Positions 45,521 through 57,673 of a stretch of 64,000 bases of DNA are shown piece after piece; position 1 is the first letter of the stretch, and each line of letters opens with the position of its first letter. A program made the translations under genes and the position numbers. The notes under the pieces were generated by a model, which saw nothing but the letters and a program-made list of their open reading frames with translations, was not told the DNA's origin and did no database searches. Source of the stretch: Pseudovibrio zosterae (lineage in GTDB: Bacteria > Pseudomonadota > Alphaproteobacteria > Rhizobiales > Stappiaceae); contig NZ_JAWXVZ010000012.1 in the NCBI RefSeq assembly GCF_033843645.1, positions 71,735 through 135,734 on the forward strand, read 5' to 3'.

Positions 45521-47494
45521 TCAGAGCGTGATGCGGTATTTCGCGAAGCCGTCCGCCCCATCTCCTGCGGCCTCAATGGCCACACCTTTCACATCCGCCA
45601 TGAATTTCTGGCCTGCCGGACCAGTTTCAAACAGCACGGTTGTGTTCGGGGCTGGCTTGAAGGTCCAGTTGGCATCGGCAGACGGGTTGATGGTGCCCTG
45701 TTCCACGATATAGCGCACGATGACATCGCGGTTGGTGTCCGGGCCAACAAACACCACAACCTCATCGGTAATACCCGGGAAGTTGCCGCCGCCACCGGCG
45801 CGGTAGTTGTTGGTGGCCACAATGAAGTCCTGCTCCATGTCCAGTGGCTTACCGTCAAATTGCAGGTCAACGATGCGGCTGGCGTCCGGGTTTATCAGCT
45901 CTCCCTTCGGGCCATACTTGGAAGGCTGGGTCAGGTCGATCTGATAGGTCACCCCATCAATCACATCGAAGTTGTAGCTCGGGAAGGTCGGATCAATCAG
46001 CGGCTGATCTGCCTTGCCGGGTTCAATCCGCTGGAAGATGCCGGCTGAGCGCTCCAGCCATTCCTTCACGTCCTTGCCCTTGATCTTCACCGCACGCACG
46101 GTGTTCGGATAAAGGTAGAGGTCCGCCACGTTCTTGATGGCGATGTCGCCTGCAGGCACATCCGTGTAGTACTCAGCGCCGCCGCGGCCACCGGCCTTGA
46201 ACGGTGCCGCCGCCGATAGCACAGGCAGACCAGCAAACTCGGAACTCTTCAGCATCTCCTTGATGTACCAGGTCTGCGCCTGAGACACGATCTGCACGGA
46301 TGGGTCATCTGCGACCAGCGCGAAGTAGGAATGAAGCGGTGCCGAGGTCTTGCCCACCGGGCGGCGGATGTAGGCGAGTGTTGCCTCATGGTCTTCGGCA
46401 ACTGCTTCAATCAGGCGTGGATCGCTCTCTTCCAGTGGAATGTTCTTGCGCCCCTCCTTCTTGTAGATCGCTGGCGTTTCAACGGTGTAGTTGGCAATGC
46501 GCCAACCGTTGTTGCCATCCCGCTCGACCATCAGGTCGATCACGCCAAGGTTTGAGCCCCAAAAGCCGCCCATGGCGGTTGGCTTGCCCATGACGGTGCC
46601 TTTTTCCGCGTCTACGCCCGGAATGCCCTCAAATGCAGGGCCAGGGAACACCAGATGCTGGTGCCCGGTGAACATGGCATCAATGCCATCCACACCTGCC
46701 AGATAGAGCGACGCATTTTCCATGCCCTCGCTCTGGCTTTCGCCGCTGATGCCGGAGTGAGACAGCGCAACGATGATGTCGCAGCCTTCTTCCTTCATCT
46801 GCGGCACCCATGCTTTGGCGGCATCCACAATGTCACGGGCGCTTACATTGCCCACCAGATGACGGGCGTCCCAGTTCATGATCTGGGGCGGTACAAAACC
46901 AATAAACCCAACCTTGATTGGGTGTTCAGCGCCGCTGCCATCCTTGATCATCTTCTCAACGATCACGTAAGGCTTCAGGAACAGATCATCGCCGCGTCCG
47001 TTGCTGGCCAGAGTGCCCTTGGCAACGTTGGCGCAAACAAACGGGAAGTTGGACCCCGCCAGCACCTTGCTCATGAACTCAAGGCCATAGTTGAACTCGT
47101 GGTTGCCCAGCGTACCGGCATCAAAACCAAGAACGTTCATGCCCTTGATGACCGGATGCAGGTCACCTTCACGCATGCCGCGCTCATAGGCAATGAAGTC
47201 GCCCATGGGGTTGCCCTGCAAGAAGTCACCATTGTCCACCAGCATGGTGTTGGTGGCCTCAGAGCGGATGCGGTTGATGATGGATGCCGTCCGGGCCAAG
47301 CCTGCCGTATCAATCGGCCTGTCCGAGTAATAGTCGTAGGGCATCACATGAACGTGGAGGTCGGTCGTCTCCATCAGGCGCAAATGCGCCGTGTTTTCCT
47401 TGGCCAGTACAGAGTAAGGATGAAGCATGCTGGCCGCGCCGGTGGCCGCAAGGCCTCCCATGAAGCTGCGGCGGGAAAGACGAAATCCGGTCAC
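45521..47494 (-). CDS. cpdB: Tat-exported 2',3'-cyclic-nucleotide 2'-phosphodiesterase/3'-nucleotidase
   Basis: Periplasmic nucleotide scavenging enzyme of about 657 residues. It has a twin-arginine signal (SRRSFMGGLAATGAASML), then a calcineurin-like metallophosphoesterase domain with dimetal ligands in METTDLHVHV, DNGDFLQG, GNHEFNYG, ALSHSG and TGHQHLVFPG, and a C-terminal 5'-nucleotidase substrate domain (from about 370) with NNYRAGGGGNFPG. E. coli CpdB uses a Sec signal, so the Tat signal is a lineage difference. GTG at 47494 is chosen because GGGGGT lies eight nt upstream; TTG at 47509 is possible. A strong terminator follows. Confidence 0.92.
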   Translation of the reverse strand: MTGFRLSRRSFMGGLAATGAASMLHPYSVLAKENTAHLRLMETTDLHVHVMPYDYYSDRPIDTAGLARTASIINRIRSEATNTMLVDNGDFLQGNPMGDFIAYERGMREGDLHPVIKGMNVLGFDAGTLGNHEFNYGLEFMSKVLAGSNFPFVCANVAKGTLASNGRGDDLFLKPYVIVEKMIKDGSGAEHPIKVGFIGFVPPQIMNWDARHLVGNVSARDIVDAAKAWVPQMKEEGCDIIVALSHSGISGESQSEGMENASLYLAGVDGIDAMFTGHQHLVFPGPAFEGIPGVDAEKGTVMGKPTAMGGFWGSNLGVIDLMVERDGNNGWRIANYTVETPAIYKKEGRKNIPLEESDPRLIEAVAEDHEATLAYIRRPVGKTSAPLHSYFALVADDPSVQIVSQAQTWYIKEMLKSSEFAGLPVLSAAAPFKAGGRGGAEYYTDVPAGDIAIKNVADLYLYPNTVRAVKIKGKDVKEWLERSAGIFQRIEPGKADQPLIDPTFPSYNFDVIDGVTYQIDLTQPSKYGPKGELINPDASRIVDLQFDGKPLDMEQDFIVATNNYRAGGGGNFPGITDEVVVFVGPDTNRDVIVRYIVEQGTINPSADANWTFKPAPNTTVLFETGPAGQKFMADVKGVAIEAAGDGADGFAKYRITL

Positions 47495-47975
47495 GTTTGG
47501 TACCCCCAAATGATAGGTTCGGGAAAGGAGAGTAAGGCCCCAGCCTGCGCCCGCCAGTCCTCATGGCAGACGGGCAGGGTGAAGCCCCATCGTTCTTTTG
47601 AAAGACGCGCAAAGCATCCCAGAACAATGTTGCAGCATAATGATACTTCACCGAGAGGTTGTAAAACCCTGCCGCGTTACTTTCCTCAAGCTTTTGCATC
47701 TTTTGGTTGTGGTAGGGTGAAGTCACCAAGCGTCGTCAAATCACCCTGAAAAATGCCGATTGCTGCCCGGTTTTCGCCTGCAAATCAGGTCACCCATTGC
47801 TCCTGCCCACGTTGCGGGCAGTTCATCCCTCCCGGTTGAGTTTCATTTGCGTTGAATGGTTGTGCGCCCCGCAGTCACGCTCTGGTCTGTGATGGGCACT
47901 GGTGCGTCCCATTGGTGGTCTCGCCTGTTGTTTCAAACGTGTTTGCTTCTCGGTGGGAGCCAAATCAACGATCCA

Positions 47976-47997
47976 GGAAAAGCAGCAAGGCTTTTCC
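47976..47997 (+). other. Hairpin in the beta-lactamase leader
   Basis: Perfect 8-bp arms GGAAAAGC/GCTTTTCC with a 6-nt loop, ending 12 bp before the Shine-Dalgarno of the beta-lactamase gene. It could be an operator or a 5'-end stabilising stem. No divergent AmpR- or BlaI-type regulator is present. The remainder of the 527 bp gap holds no gene I can support. Confidence 0.4.
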
Positions 47998-48021
47998 AAT
48001 CAAGTATGTGAGGGCCATAAC

Positions 48022-48933
48022 GTGATCGCTCGAAAGAAGCCCCTAGGCTTGCTGGCAGGTGTGTGCCTGCTCGTGCTCTCTGGCTTTTCCGCCAGTGCCA
48101 CAGGTGCCAAGATGGAGCCGTCGGCGGACGACCCGCTGGTCAGGAATTTTGCAGCAGTTGAAGCGGAGCTGGGCAACCGCGTCGGGGCCTTTGTTCTGGA
48201 CATGGGCTCTGGAGACGTGTGGTCTTACCGCGCCGATGAACGCTTTCCCTTGAACAGCACATTCAAGAGCTTCGCCTGCGCCGGGTTGCTTGCCAAGGTG
48301 GATGCCGGTGAGGAAAATCTCCTGCGCACCATCAAGATCGAAAAGGCAGATCTGGTCACCTATTCCCCCATCACCGAAACCTTTGCCGACAAGGAGCCCA
48401 TGTCCCTTGGCCAGCTCTGCCACGCCATGCTCACGGTCAGCGACAACACGGCCGCCAACATGGTGCTGGAGGCTACAGGGGGCCCAAGAGCGCTCACGGC
48501 CTTCCTGCGTTCCATTGGCGATGAGGTCACCCGCCTTGATCGCTATGAAACCCGCATGAATGAGGCAACGCCCGGCGACCCGCGCGACACCACGTCCCCA
48601 CGGGCGGCCGCGACATCCTTGCAAAAGCTCCTGATGGGCGACGTGCTTGAGCCCGCTTCACGGGCGCAGCTGCTTGACTGGATGCTTGCCAACCAGGTCA
48701 GCAGCGCCTTGCTTCGAGACAACCTGCCGGAACGCTGGCAAATCGCTGATCGCTCAGGGGCAGGCGGTTACGGGTCTCGGTCCGTTATCGCAATGATCTG
48801 GCCTGAAAAACGCGATCCAATCGTTGTCGCGCTCTACATCACCGGCACGGAACTTTCGATGGAACAGCGCAATGACGCCATTGCCAAAATGGGCACGGCG
48901 ATTTTCGAAAGGGTCCAGCAACAAGCCAACTAG
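48022..48933 (+). CDS. Class A beta-lactamase, CARB/PSE-like (RSG type)
   Basis: Periplasmic serine beta-lactamase of 303 residues with an N-terminal signal peptide (GLLAGVCLLVLSGFSASATG). All class A motifs are present: S79-x-x-K82 (STFK), S140-D141-N142, omega-loop E176 and N180 (ETRMN), and R244-S245-G246 in place of KTG. Arg at that position, the stretch ADRSGAGGYGSRS, KADLVTYSPI, DRYETRMNEA and the Cys86/Cys133 pair are hallmarks of the carbenicillinase CARB/PSE/RTG group. The GTG at 48022 follows GAGGG; the longer frame from 47902 has no signal peptide at its start. No mobile element or resistance cassette flanks it, so it looks chromosomal and intrinsic. Confidence 0.93.
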   Translation: MIARKKPLGLLAGVCLLVLSGFSASATGAKMEPSADDPLVRNFAAVEAELGNRVGAFVLDMGSGDVWSYRADERFPLNSTFKSFACAGLLAKVDAGEENLLRTIKIEKADLVTYSPITETFADKEPMSLGQLCHAMLTVSDNTAANMVLEATGGPRALTAFLRSIGDEVTRLDRYETRMNEATPGDPRDTTSPRAAATSLQKLLMGDVLEPASRAQLLDWMLANQVSSALLRDNLPERWQIADRSGAGGYGSRSVIAMIWPEKRDPIVVALYITGTELSMEQRNDAIAKMGTAIFERVQQQAN

Positions 48934-48964
48934 GGCCCATGAGTGCTAAGGCTCAATTGGCACA

Positions 48965-48993
48965 GTCTCCCCCGAAACGCGTCCGGGGGGGAC
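48965..48993 (+). terminator. Possible terminator after beta-lactamase gene
   Basis: Ten-bp stem GTCTCCCCCG/CGGGGGGGAC (one G-T wobble) with a 9-nt loop, 32 bp past the stop codon. Only CTTTC follows, so it is a weak terminator. Confidence 0.45.
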
Positions 48994-49100
48994 CTTTCGC
49001 CTCGCGTTCACGTTCCTGTGATCGCACAGGTTCCACGTAGCCAGCCTTTTCGCAACACCCTACGTTTTGGTGTAGGTGACGTTAGGAGAGGTTGGCGGCG

Positions 49101-49829
49101 ATGTTCAAACACTTGCGATTGTGTGTGCTCCTTCTGTGCTTTCCCGTGTTTGTGGCCAGCGCCTCCTCAGAGGAGCTGGATTTGGAGCTGGTGCTTCTGG
49201 CGGATGCTACCGGCTCCATCGACAACGCGGAAATCCGTTTTCAGCGGCAGGGCTATGCGGAAGCCATCACCGACCCAGCCGTGGTTTCGGCCATCACCGA
49301 CAACATCTACGGCAAGATTGCCGTGACCTACATCGAGTGGGGCGCCACCGGCTCCCAAGACATCGTGGTGGACTGGATGGTGATCGATGGCGCTGGCACT
49401 GCGGCAGCGTTTGCCGAGCGCCTGATGGAACCTCCTCGCCGGGCCTATGGCCGCAACGCCATTGGCGAAGCTCTGCTTTTTGGCATGGCCCGTATTGAGA
49501 GCAACAGCTACACGGGGCTGCGCCGGGTCATTGACCTTTCTGCGGACAGCGCAACAAACTTCAGCGGCCCGCCGATCAGCAGTGCGCGCGAAACGGTCGT
49601 CAACGCAGGCATCACGATCAACGGCCTTGCCATCTTGTGTCGCCATTGCTCGGGCCGCCCCGCCAACTATGATCTGGAAAAAGCCTTTGCCGAGCGGATC
49701 ATCGGCGGGCCGGGCTCTTTTGTCGTGACGGCTGACACCATGGAAACCTTCTCGGATGCAGTCCGCCGCAAACTCATTCTCGAAATCGCAGGCATTGAAC
49801 CGGAAACCAAAGTCGTCCGGCTGGATTAA
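49101..49829 (+). CDS. DUF1194 von Willebrand-like exported protein
   Basis: Protein of 242 residues with a signal peptide (CVLLLCFPVFVASASS) and a domain of the DUF1194 family, a von Willebrand A-like fold common in Alphaproteobacteria. The metal-site-like motif DATGSIDNAEIRFQRQGYAEAI lies near the N-terminus, followed by DWMVIDGAGTAAAFAERL, GRNAIGEALLFGMARIE and RRVIDLSADSATNFSGPP. Function is unknown; exported VWA proteins usually mediate protein contacts. The ATG at 49101 has AGGAGAG about 10 nt upstream; TTG 49092 would be too close to it. Repeat array C begins about 150 bp after the stop. Confidence 0.88.
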   Translation: MFKHLRLCVLLLCFPVFVASASSEELDLELVLLADATGSIDNAEIRFQRQGYAEAITDPAVVSAITDNIYGKIAVTYIEWGATGSQDIVVDWMVIDGAGTAAAFAERLMEPPRRAYGRNAIGEALLFGMARIESNSYTGLRRVIDLSADSATNFSGPPISSARETVVNAGITINGLAILCRHCSGRPANYDLEKAFAERIIGGPGSFVVTADTMETFSDAVRRKLILEIAGIEPETKVVRLD

Positions 49830-49980
49830 CATTTCTGGCATCACCAGCACATCGCCCGCCTCACACTGATGGCGCCACCCCGCCATACCGATAGCGTCAC
49901 CCCGGCATTTCCTATTCCACTGCCGTCATCCCGCACCCCACCGCCACGTCATCCCTCTCGGCATCGCCCACACCCCCGCC

Positions 49981-51730
49981 GTCATCCCGCACTTGATGCG
50001 GGATCCAGCCGGCAGGTTGCCACCAACTCCGGTGCACTGGGCTCTGGATACCGGATCAGCGGCTCGCTCCCGCTCCCCTTGTCCGGTATGACGCAGGAGG
50101 GGGGAGGAAACGCCAACGGGCCTCACGGTTTTCGCGGTAGAAGCAATGCACCGCCGCTCCGCCTACGATTGGGACCTGCCGAAGTGTCTTCCAAGCGTCG
50201 CTCGTTCTCCCAAGTCTTCTAAACCGTCACGGCTGTCCCGTCGCGCTCACACCCACACCGTCATCGCTTACCGCAACCCCGCCACCGTCACCCCGGCATC
50301 TCCTATTCCCCCGCCGTCATCCCGCACTTGATGCGGGATCCAGTCGGAAGGACGCCACCAACTCCGGTGCACTCGGCTCTGGATACCGGATCAGCGGCTC
50401 GCTCCCGCTCCCGTTGTCCGGCATGACGCAGGTGGGGGAGGAAACGCCGACGGGCCTAACGGTTTTCGCGGTAGAGACAATGCACCGCCGCTGCGCATAT
50501 TATTGTGACCTGCCGAAGTGTCTTCCAAGCGTCGCCCGCTCTCCTAAGTCGCCCACACCCCGCCGTCATCCCGCACTTGATGCGGGATCCAACGGAAGGC
50601 CGCCACCAACTCCGGTGAATTTGGCTCTGGATACCGGATCAGCGGCTCGCTCCCGCTCCCCTTGTCCGGCATGACGCAGGTGGGGGAGGAAACGCCGACG
50701 GGCCGAACGGTTTTCGCGGTAGAAACAATGCACTGGCGCCATGCTTCTTTTTCTTCCGAGCATCGCCTTCACCACTAAAGTCGCAAACCTGCCACCGCCA
50801 CACCTTCATCCCGCAACCCACCACCACCGTCACCCACCTGCTACACCCACCACCGTCATCCCGCACTTGATGCGGGATCCAGTCGGAAGGACGCCACCAA
50901 TTCCGGTGCACTCGGCTCTGGATACCGGATCGGCGGCTCGCTCCCGCTCCCCTTGTCCGGCATGACGCAGGAGGGGGAGGAAACGCCGACGGGCCTCCCA
51001 ACCTTCGCGGGAAGAAACTTGGTATTCGCCGCTCCGCCTACGATTGGGACTTGTCGAAGTGTCTTCCGAGCGTCGCCCGCTGCACTAAAGTCGCCCAAAC
51101 CGACACGGGTGTCCCGTCGCGCTCACACCCCCACCGTCACCCAGCTACTCCCCCCACCGTCATCCCGCACTTGATGCGGGATCCAGTCGGAAGAACGCCA
51201 CCAATTCCGGTGCACTCGGCTCTGGATGCCGGATCAGCGGCTCGCTCCCGCTCCCCTTGTCCGGCATGACGCAGGAGGGGGGGGCGAGGGCCCGACAACA
51301 TCGCGCTGGCCCTGACAAGGCTACACGCCAACCTCCCAGATTTTCGCTGTCTGTATGGAACCAGATCACTTCATGGCTGGCCGCATTGCCTCATACCACT
51401 ATCACCCGTCGCGCTCACACCCCCACCGTCACCCAGCTACTCCCCCCGCCGTCATCCCGCACTTGATGCGGGATCCAGCTGGAAGGACGCCACCAATTCC
51501 GGTGCACTTGGCTCTGGATACCGGATCAGCGGCTCGCTCCCGCTCCCCTTGTCCGGCATGACGCAGGAGGGGGGGGAAGGGCCAACGGGGCCATTGCGGA
51601 CGCCGAGGAAGAGGCGCAGCGCTGGTGCTACGCTTCTGTTTCGTCCTCAAGGATGTGTCTTCCAAGCGTCGCCCACACCCCCGCCGTCATCCCGCACTTG
51701 ATGCGGGATCCAGCCGGAAGGATTCCACCA
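49981..51730. repeat. Palindromic repeat array C (6 bipartite elements plus one half)
   Basis: Same terminal palindromes as array B but inverted and with a shorter spacer of about 35 bp. Each element starts with the short palindrome (arms ATCCCGCA/TGCGGGAT) and ends with the long one (outer arms ATACCGGA/TCCGGTAT or one-base variant). Complete elements of 111-112 bp span 49981-50092, 50316-50427, 50565-50675, 50855-50966, 51159-51270 and 51451-51562. A seventh copy at 51686 keeps only the short palindrome. Filler at 51590-51655 is the reverse complement of filler in array B. It lies between the converging DUF1194 and mutB genes. Frames crossing it are artefacts. Confidence 0.93.
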
Positions 51731-51760
51731 ACTCCAGCACGACGGGCACAGCCTCAGCCG

Positions 51761-53925
<2,165 letters not shown>

Positions 53926-53926
<1 letters not shown>

Positions 53927-55926
53927 CACATCGCCTCCTTGGAACTGGCAGCGGGCATGTTCATGGCATCAACGCAGGCCCGCAGTTCCTCCAGTATGTT
54001 GCTGCCCGTGTAAATGAAGGCGTCAAGCCCGGCGGCCTGCAGCTTGTCTTCAAGGTCTGGCAGTCGGCCAGCGAGCGTGATCCGGCGAGCCCCAAATTTT
54101 TTCAGCAATGCGCAGGCATCAGCCGCCTGCTCGGCATAAATCTCGTCAGAGGAACAGAGGCAGGCAATTGTTGCGTCGCTCGACGCAAAATCTTTCGCAA
54201 TATCCTCGATTTGTTCAAAATCTTTCATAGGCGTGCACTCAAAGCCGCCAGCGGCATAAAGGTTGGCCGCAAACGTCGCCCGCGCCGTATGTTGTGCAAC
54301 AGTTCCTAAAGTGGCCAGAAACACCTTTGGAAGGTGTCCGTTCTTGACTTTGAACGCTTCTGCAGCGGCTCTAAGTTCTTCAAAAGGCTCAGCAAGTCGT
54401 TTTGGTTCAAGGGGCGGGCAGGTGTCGCCGCCAACGCGCGTACGCGCCGCAATCACATCCGCAAGAGAAGCTTGTCCCCGTAGTGCCGCCACAACGGCCT
54501 TGCTCAGCGCGCCATCAATAGTCGGTGCAGGCAGCTCAATGTGGTTTGTGCTTTCTGAAAGGTCCTGGCTCGCAACATTCAGCGTTTCAATGGCTGCTTC
54601 ATGCAGGTTGGGGAAAGAACTTGTCCCCGTCAGAGGGGCCTTGCCCGTTGCAAGTCGCAGCTCCTGCTCAATGCGGCTTTTCTCAATGTCTTCAGCAAGT
54701 TGCCCACTTGTGAGCGCGTTGTAGATGCCGCCAAGTCCCTCCAGCTTCTGGAAGTAATCCCAGCTTGCGGCCACCAGCGCATCGGTGCGTTCTTCAATCA
54801 TGCCGCTGCCAGCACCCGGATCCATCACGCGATAAAGGTTGCTCTCCTCAGCGAGGATAAGTTGCGTGTTGCGTGCAATGCGGCGGGCAAACGAGTTGGG
54901 AAGACCGAGGGCCGAAGTGAAGGGGAGAACACAAACACTATTCGCCCCGCCCACACCAGCGGCAAAGGCCGCTACCGTGCCACGCAGCATGTTCACCCAA
55001 GGGTCGGATTTCGTCATCATCCGCCATGAGCTTTCCATGTGCAGCTTGAGCGGCAGCTGGTCATAGCCGGAGGCTGCCAGCAGGGCCGCCCACAACTTTC
55101 GCATGGCGCGGGCTTTGATGATCGTTAGAAATTGGTCGGCGTCGGCGCTCAAGGTCACATTGATCAGGGCAGGAAGGCGGTCCGTTGGCACGCCGCCCCG
55201 TTCAAGCACGCGGAAATAGTAGAGCGTGCAAGAAAGGGCAATTGCGAGCTCTTGGGTGGCATTGGCACCAGCATCATGAAAGGTGCGCCCATCCGCCCGC
55301 ACCAGGGCACTTTGTACCCCCCGCTCTGTGGCATAACTCACCATGTCGACAAGGCGGCCCTCAGGCACTTCAGGCGGATTGCCTAGCCAGCCACGACGGG
55401 CATAAAACCCGATTATGTCGGCAACACCCTCCACTTTAAGCTGCTTGGGATCTACGCCTTGATCGAGACAAGCTTCAATGACAGCCAGTGAGAGCGCGGT
55501 CGCCTCATGACCACAACTCAATCTAAGGGTGATAAGATTGCTAAGCACACCGTCAAGAAGGCGCTTGGCATCATCAAGAGTGCGAAGGTCTATCCCCCCG
55601 GATCTGGCGCGGCAGCTGGCCGGAAAAACCAGGTCTATCCCACTTGCGCCGCCCTCAAGGTCCTCAAGGAGCTGGGCATTTGCCTGCGAAATATCCGGGA
55701 TATCCACGCGCTGCACGAGCGTCCATGGTAGCGCGTCCTCCCTCAGATGAAGTGGAGCAGCTGTTTGAGATCCCCCGTATATCGGAAGGGTGATAAGTCC
55801 ATCCCCACCAACACTCCGCAATTTTTCAAGAGCCGCACCCTTCAGGGCCCTGGTTGCCGCATCCTCCCAGTCGGCACGCGTGCTCTTCAGAAACTCTTCT
55901 GGAATATCAATATGTTGCGCTGTCAT
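53926..55926 (-). CDS. mutA: Methylmalonyl-CoA mutase small subunit
   Basis: Non-catalytic partner of MutB, 666 residues. It keeps the barrel (AAPLHLREDALPWTLVQRVDI; SWRMMTKSDPWVNMLRGTVAAFAAGVGGANSVCVLPF; NTQLILAEESNLYRVMDPGAGSGMIE), but the C-terminal cobalamin-like domain lacks the DxHxxG motif (region ATLGTVAQHTARATFAANL...FDQIE), as expected for the small subunit. The ATG at 55926 follows GGAAGGA. First gene of a two-gene operon. No epimerase or propionyl-CoA carboxylase gene is in the window. Confidence 0.95.
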
Positions 55927-55949
55927 TATTCGTCCTTCCCCCGGTTTTA

Positions 55950-56540
55950 TACGAATGAACGGCTATCGGGCGCAAGCTATGCCTTTGATTGATCCGTATA
56001 TCACAGCCCTTTCTACTGGAAGCTCTCCCTAGGTTTCGCAGTCCCCAAGCGTTTATGGGCAATAATAACACTAGGCTTAATTGTCCTAAACTTATCCTAG
56101 TTGACCCTGCTTCAAGTTGCGCTGTTAATTATGCTTATCAAGAGGTTAACAACCAAGCGGTTCAGGTGGGTTGAAGGCTGTGGAAGCCGTTCTAAGTCTT
56201 TGGGTGGATACGCCGGTGTGCAGATAACACCTTTAGGCCATCGAGGGACCTGAACCCAAGTGATTATAAGGAAGCGTCGAGGGGCTTGTCAGTCTAACTC
56301 CTTGAATACGCCACTGAAATGTCGGTATGGCGTTGGGAGGTCCGAAAGCGGTTCTTGTTCACTTTCTTGGAAGTGGGACGTCAAACAGAGCGGAGGCTTG
56401 CTCCTCAGAGACTTAAAAGGGATGCGGGCTGAAGCACATGAACAGGTTCGGGACAGGGGGATAACAAGGGCTCAAGAGTGCCTGCGCTGCAACCTGCGAA
56501 CCGGAACAACAGTTTTGAATTGATGAATTACGTGCAGGCT
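55950..56540. other. Intergenic region of about 590 bp with no supported gene
   Basis: The gap between mutA and the LuxR-type gene shows AT-rich stretches near 56060-56150 and no frame with a ribosome-binding site or a recognisable product. It should contain the mutA and luxR promoters. I saw no convincing lux-box dyad and no riboswitch I can name. Confidence 0.5.
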
Positions 56541-56557
56541 TTGGGAAGGTGGACAAC

Positions 56558-57259
56558 ATGAACGATACTTTGGACATCGAGGCAAAGGTACGGGCGATCG
56601 CAGAGGCGCGAGCCGCCAAACCAGTTCTCGATATTGTGGAGTCCTATCTGCGTCGTTTGGGTGCCTCCCACATTCTCATCACCGGTCTTCCCATGCCCAA
56701 CCGGACCATCGACAGTTTGGTCCACCGCTTCCGTTGGCCGGACGAGCGCAACGGAGGCATTGAGCGCACGGCGCTGGCTGCCAACGATCCGGCACTTATG
56801 CTCGGTCTGTCCGGGAGTCGTCCCGCCATTCGCTCGGTCGCCAGTTCTGAGATGGCTAACTCGGAACTCTTTGGCGCCATTGGCGAAGGGGCGCGTGTTA
56901 TGGTGGTTCCGGTCGATGCCTTACGTCCCTTCCAGGCCATGGTCATGGGGGCAGGGCGCAACTTGTCCACGGAGGCCTATGACCTTGCGTCTCTCGAGAT
57001 CGTATCTTCTGCAGCCTTCCGACGGCTGTTTGAGTTGGGGGTTATTTCAGACCAGCGGCCGGGTGATTTGTCCACGCGGGAGCGTCGGGTTCTGGAGTTG
57101 ACTGCGCTCGGCAAGACCGCCCACGAGATTGCCGATCTTTTGCAGATTTCTCAGCGCACCGTGCACGCCCATCTTCAAAATGCCAGTGCTAAACTCAATG
57201 CCTCCAACAAGACCCACACCGTGGTTGAAGCGCTGCGCTACGGCCAAATTCAGATTTGA
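56558..57259 (+). CDS. LuxR-family regulator, solo, with diverged autoinducer domain
   Basis: Regulator of 233 residues. The C-terminal GerE-type helix-turn-helix (about 165-230) is canonical: LSTRERRVLELTALGKTAHEIADLLQISQRTVHAHLQNASAKLNASNKTHTVVEAL. The N-terminal 150 residues fit an autoinducer-binding domain in length and keep an Asp-Pro pair in NDPAL, but the Trp/Tyr residues that bind acyl-homoserine lactone in LuxR/TraR are not evident. No luxI is in the window. The ATG at 56558 is preferred over GTG 56549 because GGGAAGG is well spaced from it. It may sense another ligand or none. Confidence 0.88.
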   Translation: MNDTLDIEAKVRAIAEARAAKPVLDIVESYLRRLGASHILITGLPMPNRTIDSLVHRFRWPDERNGGIERTALAANDPALMLGLSGSRPAIRSVASSEMANSELFGAIGEGARVMVVPVDALRPFQAMVMGAGRNLSTEAYDLASLEIVSSAAFRRLFELGVISDQRPGDLSTRERRVLELTALGKTAHEIADLLQISQRTVHAHLQNASAKLNASNKTHTVVEALRYGQIQI

Positions 57260-57673
57260 GGCACGGGGACAGTTTTTTGTCTCATAGGTCAGGTGATTTA
57301 TTGAGCGCTGACTTATCCTCCTTTCTGGAGTGAATAAGTCGATCGGGAGTGCATGTGTTTGGCTGCGCTAAACCGTTCCTCTGTCGCCAAAGCTTGCCTT
57401 GTTGGCGGCATTGGCTGCGGACATGATCCCGGCATTGTAGTGGGCGTTCTTGCCGAAAACACACGCAGGCGTCCGGGGGGCGGTAGCCTTTTTGGCACTG
57501 GCGGGCCAGCAGGCTGGCTGGCAGGCAAACAGCAGTTGTGCTGGATTGAAAGTGCAGAGGCACCCTTGGTGTGAGGCGTCGAAAATTCCGCCTTCTTAAA
57601 AAAACAACCGCGCGTTGAGGCTGCAGGAAAAGATCGCTCTTGGGCGGATACTCTACAGGCAGAAAATAGGCAG

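Noticed and set aside
56524..56560. lux box upstream of the LuxR-type gene
   Set aside because: Looked for a 18-20 bp dyad of the AACCTG...CAGGTT kind; segments such as ACCTGCGAACCGG lack the second arm.
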